Shown here piece after piece: positions 1-8,162 of a stretch of DNA of 26,686 nt. Numbering within the stretch: the stretch's first letter is position 1; the number at the start of each line of letters is the position of its first letter. The stretch is taken from IMG/VR virus record IMGVR_UViG_3300037804_000131, positions 1-26,686 of that record, one strand, 5' to 3'. Under the pieces are notes generated by a model. It had not been told where the DNA came from, ran no database searches, and worked only from the letters and a program-made list of their open reading frames with translations. The DNA is from a virus. The position numbers and the translations under genes were made by a program.

Positions 1-1289
1 GTAATACCGATACCTTCATCAGAAACGTATTGGTCTTTAACTCCGTCATAGTCGTTAGCTTGTATAGAAGCCTCGAACTTTGGCGCTCTGTATTGAGCAT
101 GGAATAGATTCTCGTCATTAACAATAACCATGTGTTTGTTGTACGGTCCTCTTAAAGAAGGAGTAGGAATCAACTGAAGCATTCCGTGAGGTGTTTCTAA
201 GGTTCTGTAATTGAAACCTAGAGTATCTCTCTTCATATCTCCAATATCTACACCCCATCCTGAGTCACCAGCAAAACCGCTAGCACCACTCATTTTGGAC
301 CAATGACCTAATGCACCAGCTCCAACGAAAGCACGTTTCATTCCACTTGTAGGAACATACTGGAAAATCTTTTCCATTGAGTCTACAAACTTAGAATAAC
401 TTTCAATGTCGCTAGAAGCAAAAATGTTTTGCTCATAACTAGTTGATGTGCTATTTCCATGCAGATTAAGAGCAGGAATTAACCCCATTGTAGTACGTAG
501 CGTATTTCCGTCTTTATCTGTAAGGGCTTCTAAATTAGCAAAAGCACCTGCATTATGTCCTGTACCCTGAGGGTTAGCACCAAATAAGAAAGCACGTTCT
601 TTTTGAATTTTGTGTTCTTGTGATTTCATATCACGAAGACGACCTAATTCTTTAGAAACACCTCTTAAAGACGCTTGCAGTAATGTACCTGTTATCTCGA
701 CTGGTGTCTTAAAAATCTGACACTGGTTCCAAACGACTTTTAAGTCATCTGACCATGCGGTAGGAGCGCCTGTACCTTCACCAAAAGCACTACCAATTAC
801 CATAGCATAGTCTGTGTTTACAAAAGCCGATGAACCTACATTGTCCAAAGCAACTACTTTCATAGTAGTTGTTGTAGCTTCTGTAACTACACAACGAAAT
901 TTTGCAACGTCAACATTAGAAAAAATCTCTAATTCAAGACCTGCTAGATTCGCACCTAATTCAATACCAACAGGTGTTCCGATAGTTATGTCTTGAGACT
1001 TTACATTTGAGCCACCAGCACTTCCAGTACTTGCCCAATTTGCATGTGTAACTGTTTCGTCAATTTGAAATTGCTGTTTAACCCAAGGGTTACGATGTTC
1101 AAACATTTTGAAAGTAGGGTCAGCCATACCAGACATTGTTGCTTGATTAGCAATAACGGTGGTAAAAGGCGTTACATCAGTCCAAAGTTCCTTAACAACA
1201 TTTGGACGAATGTAGAAATCTCTTCTTTCATCATAGAGAACACCAGATGAGCCAAGATTCTTAGCTCCAACTGTAGCTGTATTAGCCAT
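1..1289 (-). CDS. Major capsid protein (DUF5309/SU10-like), 3' end outside window
   Basis: This protein forms the head shell. The open frame starts at the ATG at 1289 (MANTATVGAKNLG) behind a perfect AGGAGG at 1298-1303 and runs off the left edge after about 429 codons. The N-terminal stretch with ELWTDVTPFTTVIAN and the central stretch WNQCQIFKTPVEITG, followed by a charged KELGRLRDMKSQEHKIQKE helix, match the pattern of the DUF5309 / phage SU10 major capsid family (recognised by eye). It lies directly after scaffold, portal and terminase genes, the usual head-gene order, which supports the call. The C-terminus is not visible. Confidence 0.85.
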   Translation of the reverse strand, partial: MANTATVGAKNLGSSGVLYDERRDFYIRPNVVKELWTDVTPFTTVIANQATMSGMADPTFKMFEHRNPWVKQQFQIDETVTHANWASTGSAGGSNVKSQDITIGTPVGIELGANLAGLELEIFSNVDVAKFRCVVTEATTTTMKVVALDNVGSSAFVNTDYAMVIGSAFGEGTGAPTAWSDDLKVVWNQCQIFKTPVEITGTLLQASLRGVSKELGRLRDMKSQEHKIQKERAFLFGANPQGTGHNAGAFANLEALTDKDGNTLRTTMGLIPALNLHGNSTSTSYEQNIFASSDIESYSKFVDSMEKIFQYVPTSGMKRAFVGAGALGHWSKMSGASGFAGDSGWGVDIGDMKRDTLGFNYRTLETPHGMLQLIPTPSLRGPYNKHMVIVNDENLFHAQYRAPKFEASIQANDYDGVKDQYVSDEGIGI

Positions 1290-1302
1290 TATTTAATCCT
1301 CC

Positions 1303-1320
1303 TAGACCCTCCAAGGTCTA
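1303..1320 (-). promoter_or_regulatory. Hairpin abutting the capsid ribosome-binding site
   Basis: Perfect 6-bp inverted repeat TAGACC / GGTCTA with a 6-base loop. In the leftward mRNA it covers the scaffold stop codon and ends where the capsid AGGAGG begins, sharing one base. On the plus strand the repeat is followed by TTTTTT, so it would look like a terminator for rightward transcription; the leftward transcript has no U-run after it. A role in scaffold/capsid translation ratio or mRNA processing is inference. Confidence 0.4.
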
Positions 1321-2226
1321 TTTTTTATTCGCCATCAAGCCGAGATTAAACAAATCCGATTCATTAAACTGAGGTTCAGCTTGTCCAGAGACAATGCCTG
1401 CTGGAGTAGGAACCTGAAGTCTTTTGCTTTGGTTTTGCATCATTTCAGCTTTCTGTCTTGTTGCAACTTCTGCTTGAGAAGGAGCATTTCGTAGCCTGTC
1501 TAAATTGACTAAGTTGTCTAAAGACAAAGATTCGGGTGCGCTGTAGTGTTTGATAAAATCAACAGCTTTCTCAGGAGTATATCCATATTGATTTACTAAT
1601 TGATTTTTCATTCCGTCTACTGCTTGATTACGTTGATTCTCTTGTTGGCGTTGTTGCCATACCGCTTCACGCTTATTGTTTTCTTCAATACGCATTTGCT
1701 CTTGATGTTCTTGGTAATCAATCATTCCGTCTCTGAAATTGTCTAATTCAACTCGGTATTTATACGAACCACTATCTGCATCCATATAGGCTTCAGTTGC
1801 ATCATAGTTAGTAGGTTTGGTTGGACGTGTTGGTTTCTGTGGTAATTCCACCGATTTCTCTTGAGAGGGAACCGTTGGGTTATCACCAGAAAGTGACCTT
1901 GCTACATTATTCAAAACTCCTGGATTATCCTGGATGTATTCCGCAATGGGAGCTATCTTTTCATATTCAGAGATTTTTTGACTCATGTTGTCAAATTCAC
2001 TTGCCTTTTGGTCATACCGTGATTGCCAATACTGGTAACGTTTCTGTTCGTCACCTGCATTCTCTGGCATTCCAGCTTCTTGAGCTGGAGGAGCTATCGC
2101 TTCATCAAAAGCATCTAGCTCTACTGTGGGTTCAACGTCAACGTTTGTTTCCTCACCCCAATATTCCTGACCAGCAGGTTCTTGAGGCGTTGGTTCAGCA
2201 ACGTCTTGTTGGGTTTCGTCTGTCAT
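1318..2226 (-). CDS. Capsid scaffolding protein
   Basis: 302 aa, very acidic at the N-terminus (EPTPQEP, WGEETNVDVEPTVELDAFDE) and then highly polar and coiled-coil-like, rich in Gln, Glu, Asn and Lys (MRIEENNKREAVWQQRQQE). There are no membrane segments or enzyme motifs. Position between portal and major capsid protein, together with this composition, is the classic signature of a scaffold that guides procapsid assembly and is later lost. Family assignment is by context and composition rather than by a diagnostic motif. The start ATG at 2226 has a GGAAAGG ribosome-binding site. Confidence 0.75.
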   Translation of the reverse strand: MTDETQQDVAEPTPQEPAGQEYWGEETNVDVEPTVELDAFDEAIAPPAQEAGMPENAGDEQKRYQYWQSRYDQKASEFDNMSQKISEYEKIAPIAEYIQDNPGVLNNVARSLSGDNPTVPSQEKSVELPQKPTRPTKPTNYDATEAYMDADSGSYKYRVELDNFRDGMIDYQEHQEQMRIEENNKREAVWQQRQQENQRNQAVDGMKNQLVNQYGYTPEKAVDFIKHYSAPESLSLDNLVNLDRLRNAPSQAEVATRQKAEMMQNQSKRLQVPTPAGIVSGQAEPQFNESDLFNLGLMANKK

Positions 2227-2247
2227 TTGTTTTCCTTTCCCATTCGT

Positions 2248-4470
2248 CTAACTGACGGCAACGGGGTTTTTCTGTTGTTGTTCGACTTCCCTGTTTTCTT
2301 TCTTAACCGTACTAAGCTCATCATTCAGTCTTGCTTCAAATAAACTGGAAGCATGCTCTGTTTTATTTGCTGAGTTGTTTAGCTTGGTTTTGAATTTTTC
2401 TACTTCTACTCGCTTCCTATCACTCGTGGATTCTCTTTGAGCTGTTTGTAGGTCGCCAGATAATTCTTTATTTTCTTCTGTAAGTTGTTCAACTTGTTGT
2501 TGTAACTGTTGTATCATACTCGTTCGTTTTAGTACGCCTTCAGTATCAGCAACTTCAGTTTGTTCCAAGACCTCTTGTTGGTCTATAATTCCTTTCTCAT
2601 ATAAATTCATATAGTAGTCAAATCTTGCCCATCTGTTAGAAGGCAGTGTACTGCCACTCACTACCACTAAATCATAATTACCTATAGTGACATCATTGAC
2701 TCTTCCTATAATTTCATTGGTAAAGTCGTCATATAGAGGACCGTTCATAGATACTTCGCTTACTTGACCATCTGGTTTCATAAGACGTATAATTTTTTCA
2801 TCGGTATAAGTTTGTTGAATAAGCTTTATAATAACCTTACCCATTTGATTTAAAGCTGAATCAATATCATCTAATTTTGACTTGATTCTTCTTTGGGCGT
2901 ACTCATCAATAGCCACAGTACCTTTATAAGTAGAAGGAGCTGAACTAGGGTCACCACTTTGAAGTGGGTGTATTCCCAGGATATGATAGATACTTTGCTT
3001 AGCATCCTCTCTATTTTTATATAATTCGTTGGGCAAAGGGACGGGTCCTGCAACGATAGGTTGACCCAATTCAGGGTCAAACTCTATAACACCAGTTCCA
3101 GCTCTAGACCATTCTTCTTCGAGCTGTTTTCTATTCATTGAACCACGAGGTATCAGTAGCTTAGTGTTGGTAGATGAACTTGCATGAGCAATAATCAAAG
3201 AGGTTATCTTATTTATATACTCTTGTATAGGTTTTATAAAGCGTACATCACTAATTGGATATGGATTTCTATTGTGTCTGTTCATTAGTGTGACGATAGG
3301 AAACTCTTCAATGTCCATTATTTGAAGAGCAACCAAAACCCTGCCAACTGATAGAACCCTCTTTATGCGGTCTACCAATACCTTATTGCATACTACAATT
3401 CCCTCTGCCACTAGGTCTTGAATTGTAATAATTGTTAATCTTGTTTCACTACCAGGAATTGCTTCAGGGGTTTCAGGTCCTGCCATCATTTTAGGTTGTC
3501 CCGTCTGCATATCCATCATTTGATGAAATACGCCACCTGTTGATTCATGGATTGCCATAAGTTCTTCAACTTTAGGCTTATCTGTAATATGTGTAATACC
3601 TTGAGCTGTCTCCATAATAATAGCTGGAGTCTGCATTAACTCTTGATAGCCCTCATCATCATGGATAAGCTCATTCCCATTGGTTGTATCTAAACAATGC
3701 CAGAAAGGAAGCTTTACTTTTTCGTATCTATCTAATACCTGATAAGTTCTAGTTGTACTTCCATTGCCATCCATTATAGGACCTATAGTCTGGTCTTCAC
3801 TGCCTTCTCGTGTACTCACTGGATATCTATGATTAGTTTCAGCCGACATATCGCTAAAAAGCGTTTCTCCTTCTTTACCACGAGGTTCCATCATCATAGG
3901 GTATAAAGTTTTAATTTGTTCTTCTGTAAAAAGACGAGATATAATTAGATTACTAGCATCACGAACATGTGTGTCCCTAGCAGAGGGGTCTATAAATAAA
4001 TCAAGAGGGTCTATACTCTTAAAGCAGACTTCACCTCGTCCAAAATCCATCATAGGGTCTACATAGGCTTGCATAACCCCCATCCCTTTTACATAGTAAT
4101 CATCTATGACCTGCTTTAACTCAACACTCCCTGCTGAGTTGTCCCATATATAAGACATAATATCTGAAAAGATACGCCCTACTTTAGTGTCGCTATCATC
4201 TCTACCTGTAGACTGAAACTTAGGCTTATTTGCTGTGAGCAATGCCTTTGCTTGTTCTACAGCGGGATGTATTACGTTGTCAACTACAGGAGACTGCGCC
4301 CTATCTTTTAATACATTAATCTGGTCTTTAGTCCACTGGGAATTGTTACGAAACTCATCATCTTCCATAGCCTGAGTTGCCCAATTAGTGCGTTGAGCGG
4401 TATAATCTTCGAGTAGGTCCTCCGACTTTTGTACTTCTGGATGAATATTTTGTGGCATAGAGTGTGCCAT
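2248..4470 (-). CDS. Portal protein (P22-like)
   Basis: About 740 aa; forms the dodecameric vertex through which DNA is pumped and to which the neck attaches. The N-terminal region (QWTKDQINVLKDRAQSPVVDNVIHP, split around residues 45-70, then LTANKPKFQSTGRD) and the segment KSIDPLDLFIDPSARD are typical of the long P22-type portals. The C-terminus is a Gln/Glu coiled coil (QQLQQQVEQLTEENKELSG) ending in a charged tail. It follows TerL and precedes scaffold. The frame is open from a TTG at 4518 that overlaps the TerL stop, but I prefer the ATG at 4470 (MAHSMPQN). Neither start has a clear Shine-Dalgarno, unlike most genes here; coupling to TerL is possible. Confidence 0.85.
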   Translation of the reverse strand: MAHSMPQNIHPEVQKSEDLLEDYTAQRTNWATQAMEDDEFRNNSQWTKDQINVLKDRAQSPVVDNVIHPAVEQAKALLTANKPKFQSTGRDDSDTKVGRIFSDIMSYIWDNSAGSVELKQVIDDYYVKGMGVMQAYVDPMMDFGRGEVCFKSIDPLDLFIDPSARDTHVRDASNLIISRLFTEEQIKTLYPMMMEPRGKEGETLFSDMSAETNHRYPVSTREGSEDQTIGPIMDGNGSTTRTYQVLDRYEKVKLPFWHCLDTTNGNELIHDDEGYQELMQTPAIIMETAQGITHITDKPKVEELMAIHESTGGVFHQMMDMQTGQPKMMAGPETPEAIPGSETRLTIITIQDLVAEGIVVCNKVLVDRIKRVLSVGRVLVALQIMDIEEFPIVTLMNRHNRNPYPISDVRFIKPIQEYINKITSLIIAHASSSTNTKLLIPRGSMNRKQLEEEWSRAGTGVIEFDPELGQPIVAGPVPLPNELYKNREDAKQSIYHILGIHPLQSGDPSSAPSTYKGTVAIDEYAQRRIKSKLDDIDSALNQMGKVIIKLIQQTYTDEKIIRLMKPDGQVSEVSMNGPLYDDFTNEIIGRVNDVTIGNYDLVVVSGSTLPSNRWARFDYYMNLYEKGIIDQQEVLEQTEVADTEGVLKRTSMIQQLQQQVEQLTEENKELSGDLQTAQRESTSDRKRVEVEKFKTKLNNSANKTEHASSLFEARLNDELSTVKKENREVEQQQKNPVAVS

Positions 4471-4502
4471 TTTAAGAAACACACTAGGGGGGTTCGCAAT
4501 GT

Positions 4503-6005
4503 CTAGGCTAACATCCAATCATTTGCTTTATGTCGAACAGCACCTTTTCCTTTTGACAGCAAAGAAGCCTGTTCGTCTATTGTTTCATGATGAGGAGGAT
4601 AACATCCTTTGTTAGCGTAGAAGAATCCATCTAGTAAATCATCGTGTTTCCCTCGTGGAAACAACAATAGCTCATTAATAAACGGCTCCATTTCTTTTTT
4701 CATGTAAACTTGCCCCCTAGCAAAGATAGGCTGTAAGCTTTCCAGTCTTCTTGATTTATTCGTTCTGGGGTTTTCTTTTATATTTAATCCAGGAATAAAC
4801 ATATTTTCATCTTCACAGCGTTTAATTACATACTGCCTTAACATCTCTTGATACCCAACACTCTCAATTCTAGTCTTTTGGGGATAGAATTTTTTATAAT
4901 TGTTTACAATTTCTTCTGCAATATCTAGCGGAGTAGCTCTTTTCCTGTAATAAGGCAATACATAGCGATTACTCTCTGCGTCTACACCAATATTGAAAAT
5001 AACTGAATAGTCTGCTGTTTGTTTTGTACTAGATGCTGGGTCAACTCCTGTAAAAATATTTATAGGAATTTGCTTCTTTTCAGGGGATGTCATATTGATA
5101 TACGCTTGTCTTTCATCATCAAGAAATACATCGCCTTTATAATACCTAAAATCATCTGCCCTAAACAACTGGTCCTCATCTCCTACAATCTCACACATAT
5201 ATTCTCTATAAAACACAGAAAGACGGTTAATAGACTCCAGTTCAGCCTTTTTTTCCTTTAATTTCTTTATAGACCACCAATCTTCCCATAAGGCAATACC
5301 TTTTTCCATGTCTGGTTTATATTGTAAGTTAGTCCAACCCTTCATTTCTTTAAGAGTTTCTACTAAACAACGCTCATGCTGAGGAGTTCCTATCACAATA
5401 ATTCTTCCTTTACGTGGGTCTAAGGAAGGAACAGCTGATTGCAACAACCATCTTAAGTTATTCTCCATAGCTTCAGAGGTTTTTGTGTTATTTTCATCTT
5501 CAGGGTCGTCAATGATAATAAGACTTGGACGCTGGTTCCCGATTTTTATTCCTCGTAACTGTTGACCTGTTCCCTTGCATATTATCATTGACCCATCTTT
5601 TAACTCAATTTCTGACTTAGACCAGCTTTTAGATGAATGTTGACCCCAATATCCAAATAACTGCCTACATTGGTCGCTAAAATCCAACGTGTCTTTTATT
5701 AATCCTAGTAGCTTGACTGCGTGGTCTTGGGTTCTAGAACACAAAACAATCAGTTTTTTACCTTCTCCAAAGAATATATGGTGCAAAGGTAATATACCGC
5801 CTACAATAGAACTCTTAGCGTGACCTCTAGGAGCTATAATATTAATCTGTTTATTAGACGCATTGTTAACATGCCCTGCTAGTTCATAGTGAAAATCAGG
5901 GGATTTAGCTGAAAACATCGAGGGAATGCATACTTTCCCAAAAAGCATCATATCATGCTTTATTTTACGTATAATTTCTTTTCTATTAGCATCATCCATT
6001 GACAT
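4503..6005 (-). CDS. Terminase large subunit
   Basis: 500 aa ATPase-nuclease that packages DNA through the portal. The Walker A variant is APRGHAKSS (residues 58-66) and Walker B is LIIIDDPED (162-170), giving the motor domain. The C-terminal RNase H-fold nuclease has the first Asp in FTGVDPASS (about 320) and the terminal acidic pair in KHDDLLDGFF (about 455). Length and motif order are normal for TerL. The start ATG overlaps the end of the small upstream gene by 14 bases, and its stop lies 32 bases before the preferred portal start. Confidence 0.95.
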   Translation of the reverse strand: MSMDDANRKEIIRKIKHDMMLFGKVCIPSMFSAKSPDFHYELAGHVNNASNKQINIIAPRGHAKSSIVGGILPLHHIFFGEGKKLIVLCSRTQDHAVKLLGLIKDTLDFSDQCRQLFGYWGQHSSKSWSKSEIELKDGSMIICKGTGQQLRGIKIGNQRPSLIIIDDPEDENNTKTSEAMENNLRWLLQSAVPSLDPRKGRIIVIGTPQHERCLVETLKEMKGWTNLQYKPDMEKGIALWEDWWSIKKLKEKKAELESINRLSVFYREYMCEIVGDEDQLFRADDFRYYKGDVFLDDERQAYINMTSPEKKQIPINIFTGVDPASSTKQTADYSVIFNIGVDAESNRYVLPYYRKRATPLDIAEEIVNNYKKFYPQKTRIESVGYQEMLRQYVIKRCEDENMFIPGLNIKENPRTNKSRRLESLQPIFARGQVYMKKEMEPFINELLLFPRGKHDDLLDGFFYANKGCYPPHHETIDEQASLLSKGKGAVRHKANDWMLA

Positions 6006-6138
6006 CTGTAATAGTAGCTAATATTCCCATGTCCTCAGCTACGTCTATTAACACAGCCATAAATATATCTATTTTCTGTTTATCTTGTTTGTTAACTACA
6101 ATAACTACTTCTTTTTTAATCGTGTCTTTATTCTCCAT
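5992..6138 (-). CDS. Small unknown protein between TerS and TerL
   Basis: 48 aa: starts MENKDTIKKEVVIVVNK, ends ILATITDVNG. It has a good ribosome-binding site (GGAAG, 6 bases before the ATG at 6138), overlaps the TerS stop by 11 bases and the TerL start by 14 bases, so it fills the only gap in a continuous overlapping operon. That tight fit is the main reason to believe it. No family recognised; it looks like a small alpha/beta fold with a hydrophobic strand (EVVIVV) and helix (IFMAVLIDVAED). Confidence 0.65.
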   Translation of the reverse strand: MENKDTIKKEVVIVVNKQDKQKIDIFMAVLIDVAEDMGILATITDVNG

Positions 6139-6886
6139 CTTGCTTCCTTTCTAAGCTTATCTTTCGAGTTTCTTCACTCTGTATTTCATCTAATATTTTT
6201 TTAGTCACATCAATTTGGACGGTGTCTGTTATCTGAGTCTTATTAGGCAACATGTCCATAATGCGTATATATTGGTCAGCACCCCTCAACATATTAGAAG
6301 GGTCTGCATTTTGACGAGCTAACTCTATTGCATCGGCTATAATATCCAGTACATCGCCTTGGTCTAGCTCTCTTTTATCTAAATACTCTTGTATCTTGGT
6401 ATCAACCATTCCTTTTATCCTTTCTTGCTTAAATAATCTTTTAACTGTAGCACTCGGGTCTCTTTGGTCTGGGCGATATGCTTGACCTAATTGTTTCCAA
6501 TCTATTTTGCCTGTTTGCATGAACATACTAACATATAGATTTACAGCGTTTTTTGTACGGGTAAGCGCACTTTCTCTCTCTTCCCATGTCCTAGTTCCAG
6601 TTTGACTATATTCGCCCGTATTTCGATGAGGTTCGTACAATAACTGAGCCTTACCACTTCTCCACATCCTGCCATAGGGAAATACAGCTTGAGATGCGTC
6701 TTTATATTGGTTTACTGCCAAGCATTCTGCTACATATCCGTCATCTGAAAGACCTAGTTCCCCTTTATTGACTGTTTTCCAATGAGAATACTCTAATCCA
6801 CGCTCTTTTGCTTCAGATTCTGTAAATATAGGGTAGGTAGTATCTACCCAGTCGTTAATTTTTAGCTTTCGGTTCAAAAAGTCCAT
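6128..6886 (-). CDS. Terminase small subunit (putative)
   Basis: 252 aa. The second half reads as a small terminase: a putative DNA-binding helix-turn-helix region (IDWKQLGQAYRPDQRDPSA then KRLFKQERIKGMVDTKI, about 125-165) followed by a helical oligomerisation region (LDIIADAIELARQNADPSN, MLRGADQYIRIMDMLP) and a charged tail with DEIQSEETRK. It sits just upstream of TerL, as expected for the subunit that recognises the packaging site. The first 100 residues (with an aromatic, Gly-rich segment) are not typical and may be an additional domain. The start overlaps the preceding gene by 32 bases. Confidence 0.75.
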   Translation of the reverse strand: MDFLNRKLKINDWVDTTYPIFTESEAKERGLEYSHWKTVNKGELGLSDDGYVAECLAVNQYKDASQAVFPYGRMWRSGKAQLLYEPHRNTGEYSQTGTRTWEERESALTRTKNAVNLYVSMFMQTGKIDWKQLGQAYRPDQRDPSATVKRLFKQERIKGMVDTKIQEYLDKRELDQGDVLDIIADAIELARQNADPSNMLRGADQYIRIMDMLPNKTQITDTVQIDVTKKILDEIQSEETRKISLERKQDGE

Positions 6887-7130
6887 GATAGTCAGGAATT
6901 GGGATTTTATATTTTTTTAAAATTGTAGTGTCCATACTACCTTTCCAGCATATTTCACATAATGCCTTTAATAAATACTTACCGCCTTGTGCTGGTGGGG
7001 GATATATGTTGTCTTCGTTCTGAAAAAAGGTCAAACCCATAAGAATCCAATCATAAAACGTCATCGCCTCGCCATTATACAAGACAATCTTATCTTTAGG
7101 GTGTTTTCTACCTTTTCTAAACTCTATCAT
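6855..7130 (-). CDS. Unknown protein, first gene of the packaging operon
   Basis: 91 aa (MIEFRKGRKHPKDKIVLYNG...). There is no recognised domain; it contains TFYDWILMGLTFFQNED and an ILKKYKIPIPDYHG motif, suggesting a small globular protein. It has no clear ribosome-binding site, but it is the first frame of the leftward packaging operon and overlaps TerS by 32 bases. The next upstream leftward start is beyond the operator-like array at 7202-7267, so its promoter probably lies there. Confidence 0.6.
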   Translation of the reverse strand: MIEFRKGRKHPKDKIVLYNGEAMTFYDWILMGLTFFQNEDNIYPPPAQGGKYLLKALCEICWKGSMDTTILKKYKIPIPDYHGLFEPKAKN

Positions 7131-7201
7131 AATGAAAATGAGTCACTGGCGACCCACTTTTTTTTAAAGTTATCGAGGGTAAATGGATTTTTAAACCATC
7201 T

Positions 7202-7267
7202 GTATTGACAATACTGTATTGTATATAACATAACTGACTACAATACTGTATTGTATACAGTACTGTA
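7202..7267. promoter_or_regulatory. Array of palindromic operator-like sites
   Basis: Half-site GTATTG/CAATAC recurs five times. 7209-7221 and 7241-7253 are perfect palindromes CAATAC-T-GTATTG whose centres are 32 bp apart, about three helical turns. 7202-7214 is a third, overlapping palindrome GTATTG-A-CAATAC. A different perfect palindrome, TACAGTACTGTA, is at 7256-7267. The array lies upstream of the leftward packaging operon and between it and the rightward genes. Helical phasing and symmetry suggest cooperative binding of a dimeric regulator; which protein binds is unknown. Confidence 0.6.
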
Positions 7268-7304
7268 AAAAAACAACATTAGTAGGGGGTTCCGCAAGTC
7301 TTTT

Positions 7305-7478
7305 TTAATCATATATGTAATTATTATTACCTAATAGCTTCATTTCGGCTGTTCTATCCTCTATTTCACACTCAGCTTTCACTCTATCGTAGGCTACCAA
7401 AAACAGTTTAAAGTCTTCAGGTGCCATATCAATGTGTTCAAAGGTATTCTTAGCCTTATTCCATCTTTCGTATTTCAT
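7305..7478 (-). CDS. Small unknown protein (57 aa), start uncertain
   Basis: The frame is open from 7679 (124 aa), but the upstream part crosses a GC-rich stem structure and reads unlike a protein from this phage, so I prefer the ATG at 7478 (MKYERWNKAKNTFEHID, then EDFKLFLVAYDRVKAE). The product is charged and helical with no recognised domain. The upstream sequence has no strong ribosome-binding site, but 25 bases before the ATG lies TTGCGAACCCC, also present 18 bases before the portal start. Expression is uncertain. Confidence 0.4.
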   Translation of the reverse strand: MKYERWNKAKNTFEHIDMAPEDFKLFLVAYDRVKAECEIEDRTAEMKLLGNNNYIYD

Positions 7479-7579
7479 GGTAGAACCTAGCCATTTGGGG
7501 GTAGGGGTTCGCAATCCTGGAAAATCTTGAAAATTATAGCTACGGTGTGCGTGGGTTATATATACACTTACCACTCCCG

Positions 7580-7660
7580 CCCGTTTGGGCATGGTGGGGT
7601 CACTTTTTCGTTGAAAAAAAGCAAGGTTGACCCCAGCGCACCATACCCCAAGGGCGCCCC
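7580..7660. other. GC-rich imperfect inverted repeat (possible packaging or termination site)
   Basis: In an otherwise AT-rich region, TGGG-c-ATGGT with GGGGTCA (7587-7602) pairs with TGACCCC (7628-7634) and ACCATACCCCA (7640-7650). The inside closes with CTTTTT (603-608 of the 7000 block) against AAAAAG (7616-7621). Flanking it are GCCC-GTTT-GGGC (about 7579-7590) and the palindrome GGGCGCCC (7652-7659). It lies between the leftward packaging genes and the rightward gene at 7712. A pac/cos site, an origin or a two-way terminator are all possible; the sequence alone does not decide. Confidence 0.4.
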
Positions 7661-7711
7661 TATCTTCATTGGACAACATTTAATTAATCAACATAAAGGA
7701 GAAACTTTATT

Positions 7712-8056
7712 ATGTGGAAAATTCAATTGAAAGGCATGAAGAATGGCAAATTCAGCATTCTCAACGGTGTGAGGAATCACGACAAAGGCAAAGACGTCGC
7801 TCTTCCACTCACCGAGGCGAATTACTCAAAGGCTGATATGCAAGATATGAAGGAGCGTTGCACCTACATAGCTATCTACCTTAAGAGTAACGCTGAAGCC
7901 CAAGATGCGCTTGATTTCATCAAGACGCACTTCCCCAAGTTCGAAGGTAAACCTTCTAACAAGGCAACCAGTAACGGCAACTGGTTTGTTGGGCAAGGGC
8001 TAGCCGACCCTGTAAGTGACCGCACTTTCATGGACGCCTGCTTTGCCTCTAAATAG
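7712..8056 (+). CDS. Unknown 114-aa protein with GC-richer codon use
   Basis: Starts MWKIQLKGMKNGKFSILNG behind AAAGGAG with 9-base spacing. No recognised domain; it has a Lys-rich N-terminal half, a helix with SNAEAQDALDFIKTHFPKF and a Gly/Asn-rich tail (SNGNWFVGQGLADP). Codon choice (many AAG, AAC, GGC, GAG, CTC) is visibly GC-richer than in neighbouring genes, which suggests either high expression or recent acquisition. It stands alone, is followed at once by a very stable hairpin at 8067-8099, and has no obvious partner. Confidence 0.75.
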   Translation: MWKIQLKGMKNGKFSILNGVRNHDKGKDVALPLTEANYSKADMQDMKERCTYIAIYLKSNAEAQDALDFIKTHFPKFEGKPSNKATSNGNWFVGQGLADPVSDRTFMDACFASK

Positions 8057-8133
8057 CTTAGAGCTTGACTCTGCATCTACGTTTCGTAGGTGTAGAGTCC
8101 TAAGACTATTTAATCCGTGCATTAAAAAGCACG
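8057..8133 (+). terminator. Strong hairpin pair after the 114-aa gene
   Basis: GACTCTGCATCTACG (8067-8081) pairs with CGTAGGTGTAGAGTC (8085-8099), a 15-bp stem with two G-U wobbles and a TTT loop. CTTAG (8057-8061) and CTAAG (8100-8104) extend it across a bulge. A second stem CGTGC/GCACG (8116-8120, 8129-8133) follows. No long T-run is present, so factor-independent termination is not certain; 3'-end protection of an abundant mRNA or a small RNA is equally possible. Confidence 0.55.
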
Positions 8134-8162
8134 CTAATTACAATTAACAAGGAGAATACATA

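Noticed and set aside
1821-2255. 144-aa plus-strand frame opposite the scaffold gene
   Set aside because: It is antisense to a well-supported late gene, has no ribosome-binding site and reads as low-complexity Leu/His/Gln typical of a reverse-complement shadow.
7202-7267. CRISPR-like or iteron array
   Set aside because: The repeats are short palindromes with few copies and no spacers; operator sites explain them better.
7527-7730. 67-aa plus-strand frame running into the 114-aa gene
   Set aside because: It crosses the GC-rich hairpin and overlaps the well-supported ATG at 7712 in another frame; no ribosome-binding site.
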